Source: Nocardia transvalensis | GTDB lineage: Bacteria > Actinomycetota > Actinomycetes > Mycobacteriales > Mycobacteriaceae | Length of the DNA: 64,000 nt | Reading direction: 5' to 3' | NCBI RefSeq assembly: GCF_015477765.1 | Contig: NZ_JADLQQ010000003.1 | Coordinates: forward strand, 1 to 64,000 | Shown here: positions 16,338 to 28,060 of the stretch, in pieces | Position numbering within the stretch: position 1 is the first letter of the stretch | Layout: every line of letters begins with the position of its first letter | Notes under the pieces: model-generated | Databases searched by the model: none | What the model was told of the DNA's origin: nothing | Seen by the model: the letters and a program-made list of their open reading frames with translations, nothing else | Made by a program: the position numbers and the translations under genes

Positions 16338-17144
16338 CTACACCTCGATTCCGACTCGCGGATAGCGGTCGGTGTTCAAGGGCTGGCCGGGCTCGAGGTC
16401 CGGGACGTGGTCCTGGTATCCGGAGCCCTGCCTGGGGCGGAAGACGGCGTCGGCGTCCATGTAGACCGATGTCAGGGAGATGCGGTCGACGTCGGTCTCA
16501 TTGGTACCGGCCAGATGGATGAGGCGGGCATGGTGGAACGTGCAGTCACCCGCCCGCAGCGGGACCGTGACCCGCGGTCGCCACCGCAGCCCCGGACGCC
16601 GCTCGAACGGGTCGTCGAAGGTCGGTTCCTCGCCGTCGGGCCAGTGGTGGGAGCCGGGGATGAAGGTCAGGCAGCCGCGCTCCACCGGGACATCCACCAG
16701 GGCGACCCACGCCGTCAGGGTCACCGGCGCCCCGCCGATCGGAAAGGCCGGCTCATCGAGGTGCAACGGCGTCGGCGCCCCGCCGGTGCGGCGCTTGCGC
16801 AGCAGTTCGGACTTGAACATGCGCAGCGGCCGCCCGGCCAGCCGTTCCGCGATCCCGGTGATGCCCGGATGCAGCGCGAGCCGCCGCATGAGTTCACTCT
16901 TGCGTTCCGGCTCGACCACCCAATCCATCACCTTCCCACCGTCGGGATGGTCCCAGTACGCGTTGTCGTTCGCCCGGTCGAGCTGTTCGCGGGCGTCGGC
17001 CAGGAATTCCCCCACCTCCTCCTCGGTCAACACATTCTGAACGTGCAGATACCCCTCCGTGCGGTACCGCGCCACGGCCTCATCGGAAAACGTCTGGACC
17101 GTAATGGTTTCGGTGGTCGTAGCCGACACCGAATGCTCTCGCAT
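16338..17144 (-). CDS. Phytanoyl-CoA dioxygenase (PhyH) family protein
   Basis: A 268-aa non-haem Fe(II)/2-oxoglutarate-dependent dioxygenase. The facial triad is visible: HxD in TPLHLDEPAF and the distal His in CTFHHARLIHLAGTNETD, with the 2-oxoglutarate-binding Arg in DRISLTSVYM. SDEAVARYRTEGYLHVQNVL is the usual N-terminal start of PhyH proteins. The ATG chosen has a GTG three codons upstream as an alternative. It belongs to the minus-strand group with SnoaL-like and KAS III-like genes, which suggests hydroxylation of a natural product or lipid. Confidence 0.87.
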   Translation of the reverse strand: MREHSVSATTTETITVQTFSDEAVARYRTEGYLHVQNVLTEEEVGEFLADAREQLDRANDNAYWDHPDGGKVMDWVVEPERKSELMRRLALHPGITGIAERLAGRPLRMFKSELLRKRRTGGAPTPLHLDEPAFPIGGAPVTLTAWVALVDVPVERGCLTFIPGSHHWPDGEEPTFDDPFERRPGLRWRPRVTVPLRAGDCTFHHARLIHLAGTNETDVDRISLTSVYMDADAVFRPRQGSGYQDHVPDLEPGQPLNTDRYPRVGIEV

Positions 17145-17202
17145 CTCATTCACGCCACCCACGGTAGGCACCGGTTGGGCCACTTGGTGTCCTAAGCCAC
17201 GA

Positions 17203-18549
17203 CTACTCCCGCAGTCGCTCCACGACCTCGGTGAGAGAAGCGTCGAGTAAGGCGGCGTAATGGTCCGGGTCGGGGACGACCGCTGGGTCGGCATGTACCG
17301 AGACCGTGATCGTGTGGCCCAGGCCGTGGATGCCGTGGGTCAGGTGCATGACGGTGCCGAGGGCGGGAAAACCGGCGGTGAAGCGAACCGGGCCGTCGGC
17401 GAAGGTGAGGTCGGCGGGGCCGCGGTTGACGCTGGAGACGACCGTGTGGCCGGTGAGGGTCGTCGGCGGCCGATCGAGGGGGTAGGTCGCGACATCGCGC
17501 CGCAGCAGTGGGGCCGGGAGGGTCGCGGTGACGCGGTCCTGGGCGGACAGGAGCGGGTGGTGGGCGCGGGTGCGGCGGGCGGCGAGGGTGGCCGCGATGT
17601 GGTCGGCGCGGCGGCGGTGGTCCGGCTCCGCGGTGTGCAGTTCGACGGCGAGATCACGATAATTGTTGCGGGCGTGGCCATCCGGGTTCGGCCGCGCCAT
17701 GGAGACCTGAGCCGCGAGGTCTGCGCTCGGCGCCGCGCGGGATTCGAGATAGCGCGACAGGGCCGCACCGATCGCCGTCAATGCCACGACGGTGATCGTG
17801 TATCCGGGCACTCGGAGATCGTCACGAACCAGCATTCGGACCGCGTGCGCCCGCGGTGGCGGCCCGAGGTTGAGCAGGGTCGCGGCCACCTCCGGCGCCG
17901 GTGCCGGTACCTCTCCGCGAGAGGTACTCTCGGCCAAGGCCCTTCGCGCTCGTTCCGCAGCTAGGCCACGAACCACCGTGTGTCCCAACTTCAATGGAAA
18001 CCGGGCCAGAGCGATAGCCTCTGCCGCGGTGTCTTCCAGCGCAGTGCGAACCCCGGCACGAGTACCGGCCACCCGATCGCCCGGATCGGAGTCGGTGAAC
18101 AAGCTGCGCGCAATCGCGGCCGCATGCCGGCCATCGGCAAGGGCATGCGAAAGCTGAAGCACAGCGACGAGTGCGTCTCCCTCACCAGCGGGCGCGCCGG
18201 TGACATGGCGAAACAAATGCAATCGCCACGCACGGTCCTCGGCGGCCAGTGAATCTCCCAGCAAGTCCCCCAGCGCGGCAACGATATTCGGCCATACCGG
18301 ATTCGATACGGCATGCTCGACCACCTGATCCTCGGCGAATTCACAAGGCACCCAGTCGGGATAGGCGAAGCGCCGCTCCCGCACCCGCACCCGCAGATCC
18401 GGAATGCGCGCACTGCGAGCGGCCACCAGGGCGCGCAATCGTTCGGTCGATCGCTCCGACTCCTCGAAGCAGTACAGCAGGAACAGATCATTACCGGACC
18501 GGCGGGACAGCCAGTACCTGGTCGCATCCTGCGGAGTCAGCGCGGGCAT
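17203..18549 (-). CDS. WS/DGAT-like acyltransferase
   Basis: A 448-aa protein related to wax ester synthase/diacylglycerol acyltransferases. The catalytic HxxxDG motif appears as LSHALADGRHAAA (first His of the usual HH pair replaced by Ser). The C-terminal DUF1298-type region reads VVSSVNRGPADLTFADGPV then LTHGIHGLGHTITVSVHADP. Such enzymes transfer acyl-CoA to alcohols or diacylglycerol at the membrane or lipid-droplet surface; mycolic-acid actinomycetes carry many paralogues. Its stop lies about 60 bases downstream-side of the PhyH start, so they may be co-transcribed. Confidence 0.82.
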   Translation of the reverse strand: MPALTPQDATRYWLSRRSGNDLFLLYCFEESERSTERLRALVAARSARIPDLRVRVRERRFAYPDWVPCEFAEDQVVEHAVSNPVWPNIVAALGDLLGDSLAAEDRAWRLHLFRHVTGAPAGEGDALVAVLQLSHALADGRHAAAIARSLFTDSDPGDRVAGTRAGVRTALEDTAAEAIALARFPLKLGHTVVRGLAAERARRALAESTSRGEVPAPAPEVAATLLNLGPPPRAHAVRMLVRDDLRVPGYTITVVALTAIGAALSRYLESRAAPSADLAAQVSMARPNPDGHARNNYRDLAVELHTAEPDHRRRADHIAATLAARRTRAHHPLLSAQDRVTATLPAPLLRRDVATYPLDRPPTTLTGHTVVSSVNRGPADLTFADGPVRFTAGFPALGTVMHLTHGIHGLGHTITVSVHADPAVVPDPDHYAALLDASLTEVVERLRE

Positions 18550-18755
18550 CGCACGACCCTATCCGCCCCGACCCCGGGCGCCACCGCTAACCCATAGCGA
18601 ATCTCGGAAGCCGCTGCCGCCCAAGGAAATCGATCTTGTATCCGCCGACCGGGACGATAACGAGAAGATCTCGAAACCATCGTTCGACCGGGGCCGCGGT
18701 GCTACCGTCTGTAGTAGAAGATCGACCAGTCCTCAACCCGGGCGGGGTGACTGCC

Positions 18756-20378
18756 ATGGCAGCTCGAGACGGTGTGAGAAGCCGCAAACTGGCGGAGCGG
18801 GCCGATGCGGCCGACGCCCGATATCAGGCCGCGGGGTTCCTCAAAAGGTCCATCAACAAGGTCTTTCCGACCCACTGGTCGTTCCTGCTCGGCGAGATCG
18901 CCCTGTTCAGCTTCGTCGTGTTGCTGCTGTCGGGGGTCTATCTGACCCTGTTCTTCGACCCGTCCATGACCGAGGTCGCCTACAACGGCGTCTACCAGCC
19001 GCTGCGCGGCGTGACCATGTCGCGCGCCTACGAGTCGGCGCTGGAGATCAGCTTCGAAGTGCGGGGCGGCCTGTTCGTACGGCAGGTACACCATTGGGCC
19101 GCATTGCTTTTCGCCGCCTCGATCATCGTGCACCTGTGCCGGGTCTTCTTCACCGGCGCGTTTCGCCGCCCGCGCGAGGCGAACTGGGTGATCGGCTCGA
19201 TCCTGCTGATCCTCGCGATGTTCGAGGGCTTCTTCGGTTACTCGCTGCCCGACGACCTGCTGTCGGGTACCGGCCTGCGGGCCGCGTTCTCCGGAATCAC
19301 CTTGGGCATGCCGGTGATCGGCACCTGGCTGCACTGGCTGATGTTCGACGGCGACTTCCCCGGCAATATCATCATCCCGCGCCTGTACATCGCCCACGTG
19401 CTGTTGCTTCCGGGCATCATGCTGGCACTGATCGGCGCGCACATCGCCCTGGTCTGGTACCAGAAGCACACCCAGTTCCCCGGCCCGGCACGCACCGAGC
19501 GCAATGTGATCGGCGACCGGATCGTGCCGGTGTTCTCCATCGACCAGACCGCGTTCTTCATGTTCACACTGGGCGTGCTGGCGATCATGGGCGGGGTGTT
19601 GCAGATCAATCCCATCTGGAACCTCGGTCCCTACAACCCGGCACAGGTTTCGGCGGGCACCCAGCCCGACTTCTACATGATGTGGACCGATGGTTGGCTA
19701 CGCCTGTTCCCGCCCTGGGAAGGCTATGTATTCGGGCACACCATTCCGGGCTCGGTCTCGGTCGCGATCATGATGCCGATCATCTTCGCGCTGCTGATCG
19801 CCTACCCCTGGATCGAGAGACGGCTCACCAAGGACGACGCGCATCACAACCTGCTGCAACGGCCCCGGGATGTGCCGGTGCGGACCGCGATCGGCGCCAT
19901 GTCGCTGACGTTCTACGTGGTGCTGACGCTGGCCTGCGTCAACGACATCATCGCGTTCAAGTTCGACATCTCGCTCAACGCGACGACCTGGGCCTTCCGC
20001 ATCGCCCTGCTGCTCGCGCCGCCGCTGGCCTACTTCCTCGCCTACCGGCTGTGCATCGCTTTGCAGCGCAGCGATCGCGCGGTGCTGGAGCACGGTATCG
20101 AAACCGGCATCGTGCGCCGGCTGCCGCACGGGGAATACATCGAGATCCACCAGCCGCTGGGGCCGGTCGACAGCCACGGTCACCCGATCCCGCTCGAATA
20201 CCAGGGCGCCGCGATTCCGAAGAAATTGAACCAGCTGGGCCTGTCCGGCAAACCGGGCACCGGCAGTTTCCTGCGCCCTGATCCGCCCGCCGAGAACGAA
20301 CAGTTGCGTGCCATCGAACGCGCGCAGGAGCACGAACAGCTGGCTGTGTTGCGGAATTACCAGCGTACCGACGAGTAG
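18756..20378 (+). CDS. qcrB: Cytochrome bc1 complex cytochrome b subunit (lone copy)
   Basis: A 540-aa membrane protein matching actinobacterial QcrB along its full length. The two haem-ligand pairs are present: [20 protein letters not shown] in helix B and [11 protein letters not shown] ... [10 protein letters not shown] in helix D. The quinol-site PDW-like region, the '[11 protein letters not shown]' segment and the actinobacterial C-terminal tail ([42 protein letters not shown]) are all there. In this phylum qcrB normally follows qcrC and qcrA beside ctaE; none of these is nearby, so this is a solitary paralogue. The ATG is used; a GTG three codons upstream is possible. Confidence 0.95.
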   Translation: MAARDGVRSRKLAERADAADARYQAAGFLKRSINKVFPTHWSFLLGEIALFSFVVLLLSGVYLTLFFDPSMTEVAYNGVYQPLRGVTMSRAYESALEISFEVRGGLFVRQVHHWAALLFAASIIVHLCRVFFTGAFRRPREANWVIGSILLILAMFEGFFGYSLPDDLLSGTGLRAAFSGITLGMPVIGTWLHWLMFDGDFPGNIIIPRLYIAHVLLLPGIMLALIGAHIALVWYQKHTQFPGPARTERNVIGDRIVPVFSIDQTAFFMFTLGVLAIMGGVLQINPIWNLGPYNPAQVSAGTQPDFYMMWTDGWLRLFPPWEGYVFGHTIPGSVSVAIMMPIIFALLIAYPWIERRLTKDDAHHNLLQRPRDVPVRTAIGAMSLTFYVVLTLACVNDIIAFKFDISLNATTWAFRIALLLAPPLAYFLAYRLCIALQRSDRAVLEHGIETGIVRRLPHGEYIEIHQPLGPVDSHGHPIPLEYQGAAIPKKLNQLGLSGKPGTGSFLRPDPPAENEQLRAIERAQEHEQLAVLRNYQRTDE

Positions 20379-20397
20379 TTTCTCACCGAATCGCGAA

Positions 20398-20424
20398 GGC
20401 CCCGAGTCGCTTCGACTCGGGGCC
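20398..20424 (+). terminator. Intrinsic terminator of the qcrB copy
   Basis: Perfect 12-base arms (GGCCCCGAGTCG and complement) with a 3-base loop, followed by a short T-rich stretch, 20 bases after the qcrB stop. It also separates the convergent DUF397 gene. Confidence 0.85.
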
Positions 20425-20449
20425 CGATTTGCCTGACTCGCGCGACCGA

Positions 20450-20659
20450 TCAGGCCCGCCCGAGTCCCCCTCGAGTCACCCCCGAGACGAACGCATCCCA
20501 CTCCCCTGGGGTGAATGCCAACACCGGACCGGTTCCACGGTCCTTGGTATCGCGTACTGCGACATTGCCGTCCCCGAGAAACGCCACCTCCACGCAGTTC
20601 CCGTCGGGACCGCTGTGTCTACTCTTACGCCACACGGCACCGCTGTAATCAATCTTCAC
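20450..20659 (-). CDS. DUF397 domain protein
   Basis: A 69-aa protein that is essentially one DUF397 domain: WRKSRHSGPDGNCVEVAFLG followed by VAVRDTKDRGTGPVLAFTPG and EWDAFVSGV. The GTG start has AAAGGAG at ideal spacing. DUF397 proteins are actinomycete-specific, usually encoded next to an XRE (Scr1-like) regulator with which they form a two-gene system. No such regulator is adjacent here, so this copy is an orphan. Confidence 0.92.
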   Translation of the reverse strand: MKIDYSGAVWRKSRHSGPDGNCVEVAFLGDGNVAVRDTKDRGTGPVLAFTPGEWDAFVSGVTRGGLGRA

Positions 20660-21047
20660 GGCACTAGCTCCTTTGCTGCGTCGAGAGCGAGATATTCCTG
20701 GCATGGTTGGTACTGGCGATGAGATGGACGAAGAGCGTCCAATCTCGCAATGCGCCCGTTGCTCCTGCGCACTGTGCATTCGCTGTGCACGTCCACTTAG
20801 TGCACTTGGTGGGGGTTTGTCCCCGATCTGCACACTAGCAGGTTTCCGCAATCGGGCGCTGTGATGTTTTCGTTTTCAATCATGCGAATCCCATAAGTCC
20901 CGTAACGGACAATTGTTTGCGGAACTATTGCGGACCGCAAGTACCGGTACGGCGGCAAACTGTTTCGCGCGAAACAATTGCGTACGGTCGTACTACCCCA
21001 CCGGATCCGGCATTTCACCTCTCCCGGCGGACAGGGATCATGGTGTC
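20660..21047. other. Divergent intergenic region with palindromes
   Basis: About 390 bases between the divergent DUF397 and DUF309 genes without a convincing gene. It contains the 16-base perfect palindrome TGTTTCGCGCGAAACA at 20961-20976, which differs from the chromosomal parS consensus only in its central four bases, and the 10-base palindrome GTACCGGTAC at 20941-20950. AT-rich stretches around 20860-20930 could hold the divergent promoters. Confidence 0.5.
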
Positions 21048-21518
21048 GTGGTCGAACGTGATCGAGACGAGGCCGGACGCGCCCGAAATGCCCGACCCAG
21101 GGACCGCCTGGGACGCCCGCTTCCGCCAGGAAGCGCGGGCGTCGAGCGGATTCCCGAGGATCTGGACCTGCCGCCGGAGCAGACCCTGGACTACGCCCAG
21201 CGGCTGCTCGACGACGGCCTCGCCTTCCATGCCCACGAGGTGCTCGAGGCGGCATGGAAGAACGGGCCGTTCGCCGAAAGGATGCTGTGGCAGGGGCTGG
21301 CGCAGTATGCCGTCGGCCTCACGCATGTGCAGCGCGGTAATCCGAAGGGGGCCCGCATCCTGCTGGAACGCGCGGCAGGCCGCCTCAGCGCCGCCGGTCC
21401 GACCCCGTACGGCATTGATGGCCCAGGTCTGGTGGCACATGCGGAGAAGCTGCTGGACGATCTCGCCGCCGGGCACGACATTCCGGAGGAGCGGCTACGG
21501 CCACGTCTACGGGGCTGA
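21048..21518 (+). CDS. DUF309 domain protein
   Basis: A 156-aa soluble helical protein. It opens ERDRDEAGRARNARPRDRLG, the conserved actinobacterial leader, followed by the DUF309 core LLDDGLAFHAHEVLEAAWKN and LWQGLAQYAVGLTHVQRGN, which carries the two conserved His/Glu-rich helices. The function of the family is unknown; a metal-binding or hydrolase role has been speculated from the HxxHE-like pattern. The GTG start is chosen to match the family N-terminus. It ends 27 bases before the gluQ gene on the same strand. Confidence 0.87.
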   Translation: MVERDRDEAGRARNARPRDRLGRPLPPGSAGVERIPEDLDLPPEQTLDYAQRLLDDGLAFHAHEVLEAAWKNGPFAERMLWQGLAQYAVGLTHVQRGNPKGARILLERAAGRLSAAGPTPYGIDGPGLVAHAEKLLDDLAAGHDIPEERLRPRLRG

Positions 21519-21545
21519 ACAGGATGATCCGTACGATGGGCGGAT

Positions 21546-22496
21546 ATGCCTCACGATGTTGCCCCGAAACAGCCACCGGTGCGTCCGGTCGGCGCGGGTC
21601 GCTTCGCCCCCAGCCCCTCGGGTGATCTGCATCTGGGTAATCTGCGCACCGCCCTGCTGGCGTGGCTGTTCGCCCGCTCGACCGGACGCGCCTTCCTGAT
21701 GCGGATCGAGGACCTCGACCGGGTCCGCGCAGGGGCCGCGGAACGGCAGCTGGCCGATCTGGCCGCGATCGGCCTGGACTGGGACGGCCCGGTCGCGCGG
21801 CAATCGGAGCGCCAGGCCCTGCATCATGCCGCCATCGACCGGCTGACCGCGGCCGGCGCGACCTACGAGTGCTATTGCACTCGAAGGGAAATTCAGCAGG
21901 CCGCGACGGCGCCGCACGGACCGATGGGCGCCTACCCGGGCACGTGTCGCGATCTCACCGACGCCGAGCGTGCCGCCCGCCGCGCCGAGGGACGGCCCGC
22001 CGCGCTGCGATTACGGTCGCAGACAACCGAATTCGAGATCGTCGACGAACTCCACGGGCGCTATCGGGGCGTGGTGGACGATTTCGTGCTGCGCCGCGGC
22101 GACGGCATTCCCGCCTACAACCTCGCGGTCGTGGTCGACGACGCCGATCAGGGCATCGACCAGGTGGTCCGCGGTGACGACCTGCTGCCGTCCACACCGC
22201 GGCAGGCCTATCTGGCGACCTTGCTCGGCCTGCCGGCGCCGCGATACGCGCACGTCCCCCTTGTGCTCAACCGGGAGAACAAGCGGCTGGCCAAGCGGGA
22301 CGGCGCCGTCACCCTCGCCGATCGGCTGGCCATGGGCGAGGCGCCGCGGCAGGTGTTCGCGATGCTGGCCGGATCGCTAGGCTACACCGCGACCGATCCC
22401 GCCGAGCTGCTGGCCGAGTTCCGGCCGGAGGATCTGCCGCGCGAGCCCTGGATCTTCGATGCCGTCGACGTGGTGCAATTCACCGGAAATCCGTAA
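21546..22496 (+). CDS. gluQ: Glutamyl-Q tRNA(Asp) synthetase
   Basis: A 316-aa paralogue of the catalytic core of glutamyl-tRNA synthetase, lacking the anticodon-binding domain. It transfers activated glutamate to the queuosine at position 34 of tRNA(Asp). HIGH-like site: RFAPSPSGDLHLGNLRTALL. Zinc site: YECYCTRREI ... YPGTCRDL. KMSKS-like site: NKRLAKRDGAVTL. Length and motif spacing fit GluQ rather than GltX. It lies within 4 kb of a queuosine-precursor transporter and tRNA-guanine transglycosylase, which supply its substrate. Confidence 0.93.
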   Translation: MPHDVAPKQPPVRPVGAGRFAPSPSGDLHLGNLRTALLAWLFARSTGRAFLMRIEDLDRVRAGAAERQLADLAAIGLDWDGPVARQSERQALHHAAIDRLTAAGATYECYCTRREIQQAATAPHGPMGAYPGTCRDLTDAERAARRAEGRPAALRLRSQTTEFEIVDELHGRYRGVVDDFVLRRGDGIPAYNLAVVVDDADQGIDQVVRGDDLLPSTPRQAYLATLLGLPAPRYAHVPLVLNRENKRLAKRDGAVTLADRLAMGEAPRQVFAMLAGSLGYTATDPAELLAEFRPEDLPREPWIFDAVDVVQFTGNP

Positions 22497-22543
22497 GGTA
22501 CGCAGGCGTCGCGACACCTACGAGCATTTCACGAGGACAGTAG

Positions 22544-23302
22544 ATGACCAGTGGTGGGTACGACCCCAACCAGTATCCGCAGGGCGGGCAAACATACGGC
22601 CAGCCGTATCCGCAAGGCGGCCAGCCGTATCCGGGCCCGGGGCAGTACGCCCAGCAGCCCTACGGACAGCAACCATACGGGCAGCAGTACCCACCCGGCG
22701 GACAGCCCTACGGCCAGCAGACCGCCTACGGGCAGCAGCCTGGATACGGCCAGCAACCGTACGGGCAACCGCAGGACGCCTACGGACAGCAGCAATTCGG
22801 GCAGCAGCAGTACGGACAGCCTTACGGGCAGCCGCACTTCGGGCAGCCGAACGTTCCGCCCGGCACCGCGCCGGGTGATCTGGGCAGCCGGTTCGGGGCG
22901 CGCCTGATCGACGGCCTCATCGTGAGCGTTCCGATGATGATCGTGATCATGATCCTCACCGTGGTCTTCGGCGGCAGCTTCTGGTTCTTCTACGGCATCG
23001 CGATGCCGCTGCTGGGCCTGGCCTACGCCGGGTACTTCGTGGCGATGGAGACCTCCCGGGGAACGACCATCGGGAAGAAGATGGTCGGTCTGCGCGTGGT
23101 CGCGCCGGGCGGGGCGGCGAAGCTGACCCCCGAGGTCTCGCTGCGGCGCAATCTGTATGCGGCCCTGTACATCATCCCGTGCCTCGGTCCGGTCGCCGGA
23201 TTCGTCATGGCAATCGTCAACGGCGTCACCATCTCCCAAGACCCGAACAAGCAGGGCTGGCACGACAAGTTCGCGGGCGGCACCCAGGTCGTCAAGATGT
23301 GA
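22544..23302 (+). CDS. RDD family membrane protein with Gln/Tyr/Gly-rich N-terminus
   Basis: A 252-aa protein. Residues 1-105 are a low-complexity repeat of PYGQQ/QPYG type units (intrinsically disordered, cytosolic), and residues about 110-250 form an RDD domain: [20 protein letters not shown] with the name-giving R and D, two transmembrane helices, then [17 protein letters not shown] and [18 protein letters not shown] proteins are poorly characterised; some act in Na+/H+ exchange or in envelope quality control. A neighbouring convergent gene has a similar Pro/Gln/Tyr-rich leader. Confidence 0.9.
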   Translation: MTSGGYDPNQYPQGGQTYGQPYPQGGQPYPGPGQYAQQPYGQQPYGQQYPPGGQPYGQQTAYGQQPGYGQQPYGQPQDAYGQQQFGQQQYGQPYGQPHFGQPNVPPGTAPGDLGSRFGARLIDGLIVSVPMMIVIMILTVVFGGSFWFFYGIAMPLLGLAYAGYFVAMETSRGTTIGKKMVGLRVVAPGGAAKLTPEVSLRRNLYAALYIIPCLGPVAGFVMAIVNGVTISQDPNKQGWHDKFAGGTQVVKM

Positions 23303-23391
23303 TCCCGGCCAAGAACAGGCCGGGATGACGGGTAGTGGGGGCTGCCGGGATGACGGGTAGCGGGGCTGCCGGGATGACGGGTAGCGGGGCT
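23302..23391. repeat. Terminator-like hairpin plus three tandem 24-base repeats
   Basis: A hairpin (ATCCCGGCC/GGCCGGGAT) starts at the RDD stop codon and is followed by three head-to-tail units of 24-25 bases containing GCCGGGATGACGGGTAG. The core GTCATCCCGG recurs (reverse strand) in a larger array at 35.97-36.14 kb. Confidence 0.8.
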
Positions 23392-23426
23392 GCCGGGACG
23401 GCGGGGTGCGAAATGTCGGGATGGTC

Positions 23427-23455
23427 AGGGGCGCACTCGGATGGAGTGCGCCCCT
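23427..23455. terminator. Bidirectional intrinsic terminator
   Basis: Perfect 12-base arms AGGGGCGCACTC and GAGTGCGCCCCT with a 5-base loop between the convergent RDD and DUF4190 genes. Confidence 0.8.
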
Positions 23456-23470
23456 TGCTGTTTGTCCGGG

Positions 23471-23986
23471 TCAGCTGGTGGTGGTGCCGATGGCGAGCAT
23501 GACGATGAACCAGAGGATGGACAGGCCGATGGCGATGGCGCTGATCCAGATGCCGGCGAGGGCCATGCCGCGGCCGTCCTGGCCGGTCTGCTTGATCTGG
23601 TTCAACGCGATCGGTCCGAGGATGAGCGCGACGACCATGCCGGCGCCGCAGGTGAAGAAGCCCGCCACGGCCGCGATCAGCGCGCCGATCGCAAGGCCGT
23701 TGGTGCCCTGTTGCTGGGGGTAGCCGTACGGCTGATACGGCGTCGCACCGGGATACGGGTACGCCGGTTGGCCGTAGGGCTGGGCCGGTGGCTGCGGATA
23801 GCCCGGATACTGCTGCTGCGGAGGCGGCGTGACCGGCTGCGCCTGATAGTTCGGCGTGGAGGAGTAGCCCGCGGGCGGCGCCGACGGCGGCGGGGGCGGT
23901 ACCGACGCGTGGCCGCCGGACTCGGAGGACACCCCTTCACCGCCGTATTGCTTCCACCACTCGTCGGAATCGCCGGGATTCGTCAT
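23471..23986 (-). CDS. DUF4190 domain membrane protein
   Basis: A 171-aa protein. The first 95 residues are Pro/Gln/Tyr-rich and disordered (QQQYPGYPQPPAQPYG), followed by a DUF4190 unit with two transmembrane helices: GLAIGALIAAVAGFFTCGAG and GMALAGIWISAIAIGLSILW, with the conserved polar linker LGPIALNQIKQTGQDGRG. Such proteins are common in actinobacteria and of unknown function. The ATG starts DNA encoding TNPGDSDEWWKQYGG, a normal leader. Confidence 0.87.
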   Translation of the reverse strand: MTNPGDSDEWWKQYGGEGVSSESGGHASVPPPPPSAPPAGYSSTPNYQAQPVTPPPQQQYPGYPQPPAQPYGQPAYPYPGATPYQPYGYPQQQGTNGLAIGALIAAVAGFFTCGAGMVVALILGPIALNQIKQTGQDGRGMALAGIWISAIAIGLSILWFIVMLAIGTTTS

Positions 23987-24035
23987 TGCCTCAGCCTATT
24001 CCACATCGGGCGGGTGCCGGTATCGTCCAGACCTC

Positions 24036-24809
24036 GTGAGTAAGACCAAGCAATCGGCACGGTCCGGGGAGTCTGGGCGCCCCGCGGCCGAACATGCAGC
24101 ATTCGCACGGGCCGCGGGGGGACCGTTCACCTTGATCGTGACGTTGTTCACGGCCACCCTGATGATTTCCAACATCTGCGCCACCAAGGGCGTTCAATTT
24201 TTCCGCGGCGAGCACCTCTCGCTCGGACCGATCGACATCCTGCCGATCACCACGGACGGCGCATTCTTCCTATTCCCCCTCGCCTATGTCATCGGCGATG
24301 TGTTGAGCGAGGTTTACGGCTTCCGCGCGGCCCGGCGCACCATCTACTACGGCTTCGGCATGCTGGCATTGATGGTGGTCTGTTTCTGGATCGCCATCGA
24401 ACTGCCGGCCGCCGACTTCTATGAAAATCAGGCCGCCTTCCGCACGGTGGTCGGCACCACCCCGCAGCTGGTGGCCGCCGGGCTCGCCGGGTACGTCATC
24501 GGCCAGTTCCTCAATTCCATGACCCTGGTGCTGATCAAGGAACGCACCAAGGAGAAGCACCTGTGGGCCCGCCTGCTCGGCTCGACCGTCGCCGGGGAAT
24601 TCGGTGACACCCTGGTGTTCTGTTCGATCGCGGCGACCGCCATCGGGATCGACACCTGGGGCGCGTTCATCAACTACGTGATCGTGGGCTTCCTCTGGAA
24701 GACCCTGGTCGAGGTCTTCGTCCTGCCGATCAGCTACCGGGTGATCGGGTACCTGAAGAAGCGCGAGACCAGCTACGCACCGCTGGACCGGCCGGCGATC
24801 TACAGCTGA
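24036..24809 (+). CDS. yhhQ: Queuosine precursor transporter (YhhQ/QPTR family)
   Basis: A 257-aa inner-membrane protein with six or seven helices. Family signatures are present: LMISNICATKGVQF, FPLAYVIGDVLSEVYGFRAA, LAGYVIGQFLNSMTLVLIKE and TVAGEFGDTLVFCSIA. YhhQ-type proteins import queuine or its precursors. The start is a GTG. The gene lies between gluQ and tgt, forming a convergent/adjacent queuosine neighbourhood without the de novo synthesis genes in view, so the cell may rely on salvage. Confidence 0.92.
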   Translation: MSKTKQSARSGESGRPAAEHAAFARAAGGPFTLIVTLFTATLMISNICATKGVQFFRGEHLSLGPIDILPITTDGAFFLFPLAYVIGDVLSEVYGFRAARRTIYYGFGMLALMVVCFWIAIELPAADFYENQAAFRTVVGTTPQLVAAGLAGYVIGQFLNSMTLVLIKERTKEKHLWARLLGSTVAGEFGDTLVFCSIAATAIGIDTWGAFINYVIVGFLWKTLVEVFVLPISYRVIGYLKKRETSYAPLDRPAIYS

Positions 24810-24832
24810 TTCCGGCCGAAAGCACGCCGGAA
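24810..24832. terminator. Intrinsic terminator between yhhQ and tgt
   Basis: Arms TTCCGGC and GCCGGAA with a 9-base loop, starting at the yhhQ stop; serves both convergent genes. An A-run follows on the plus strand, giving T-run on the minus strand only upstream, so efficiency is uncertain. Confidence 0.6.
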
Positions 24833-24845
24833 AAGAAGGAGATGC

Positions 24846-28056
<3,211 letters not shown>

Positions 28057-28060
<4 letters not shown>

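Noticed and set aside
20961..20976. parS site
   Set aside because: The central ACGT of the consensus, which is the important part, is GCGC here; kept only as a palindrome.
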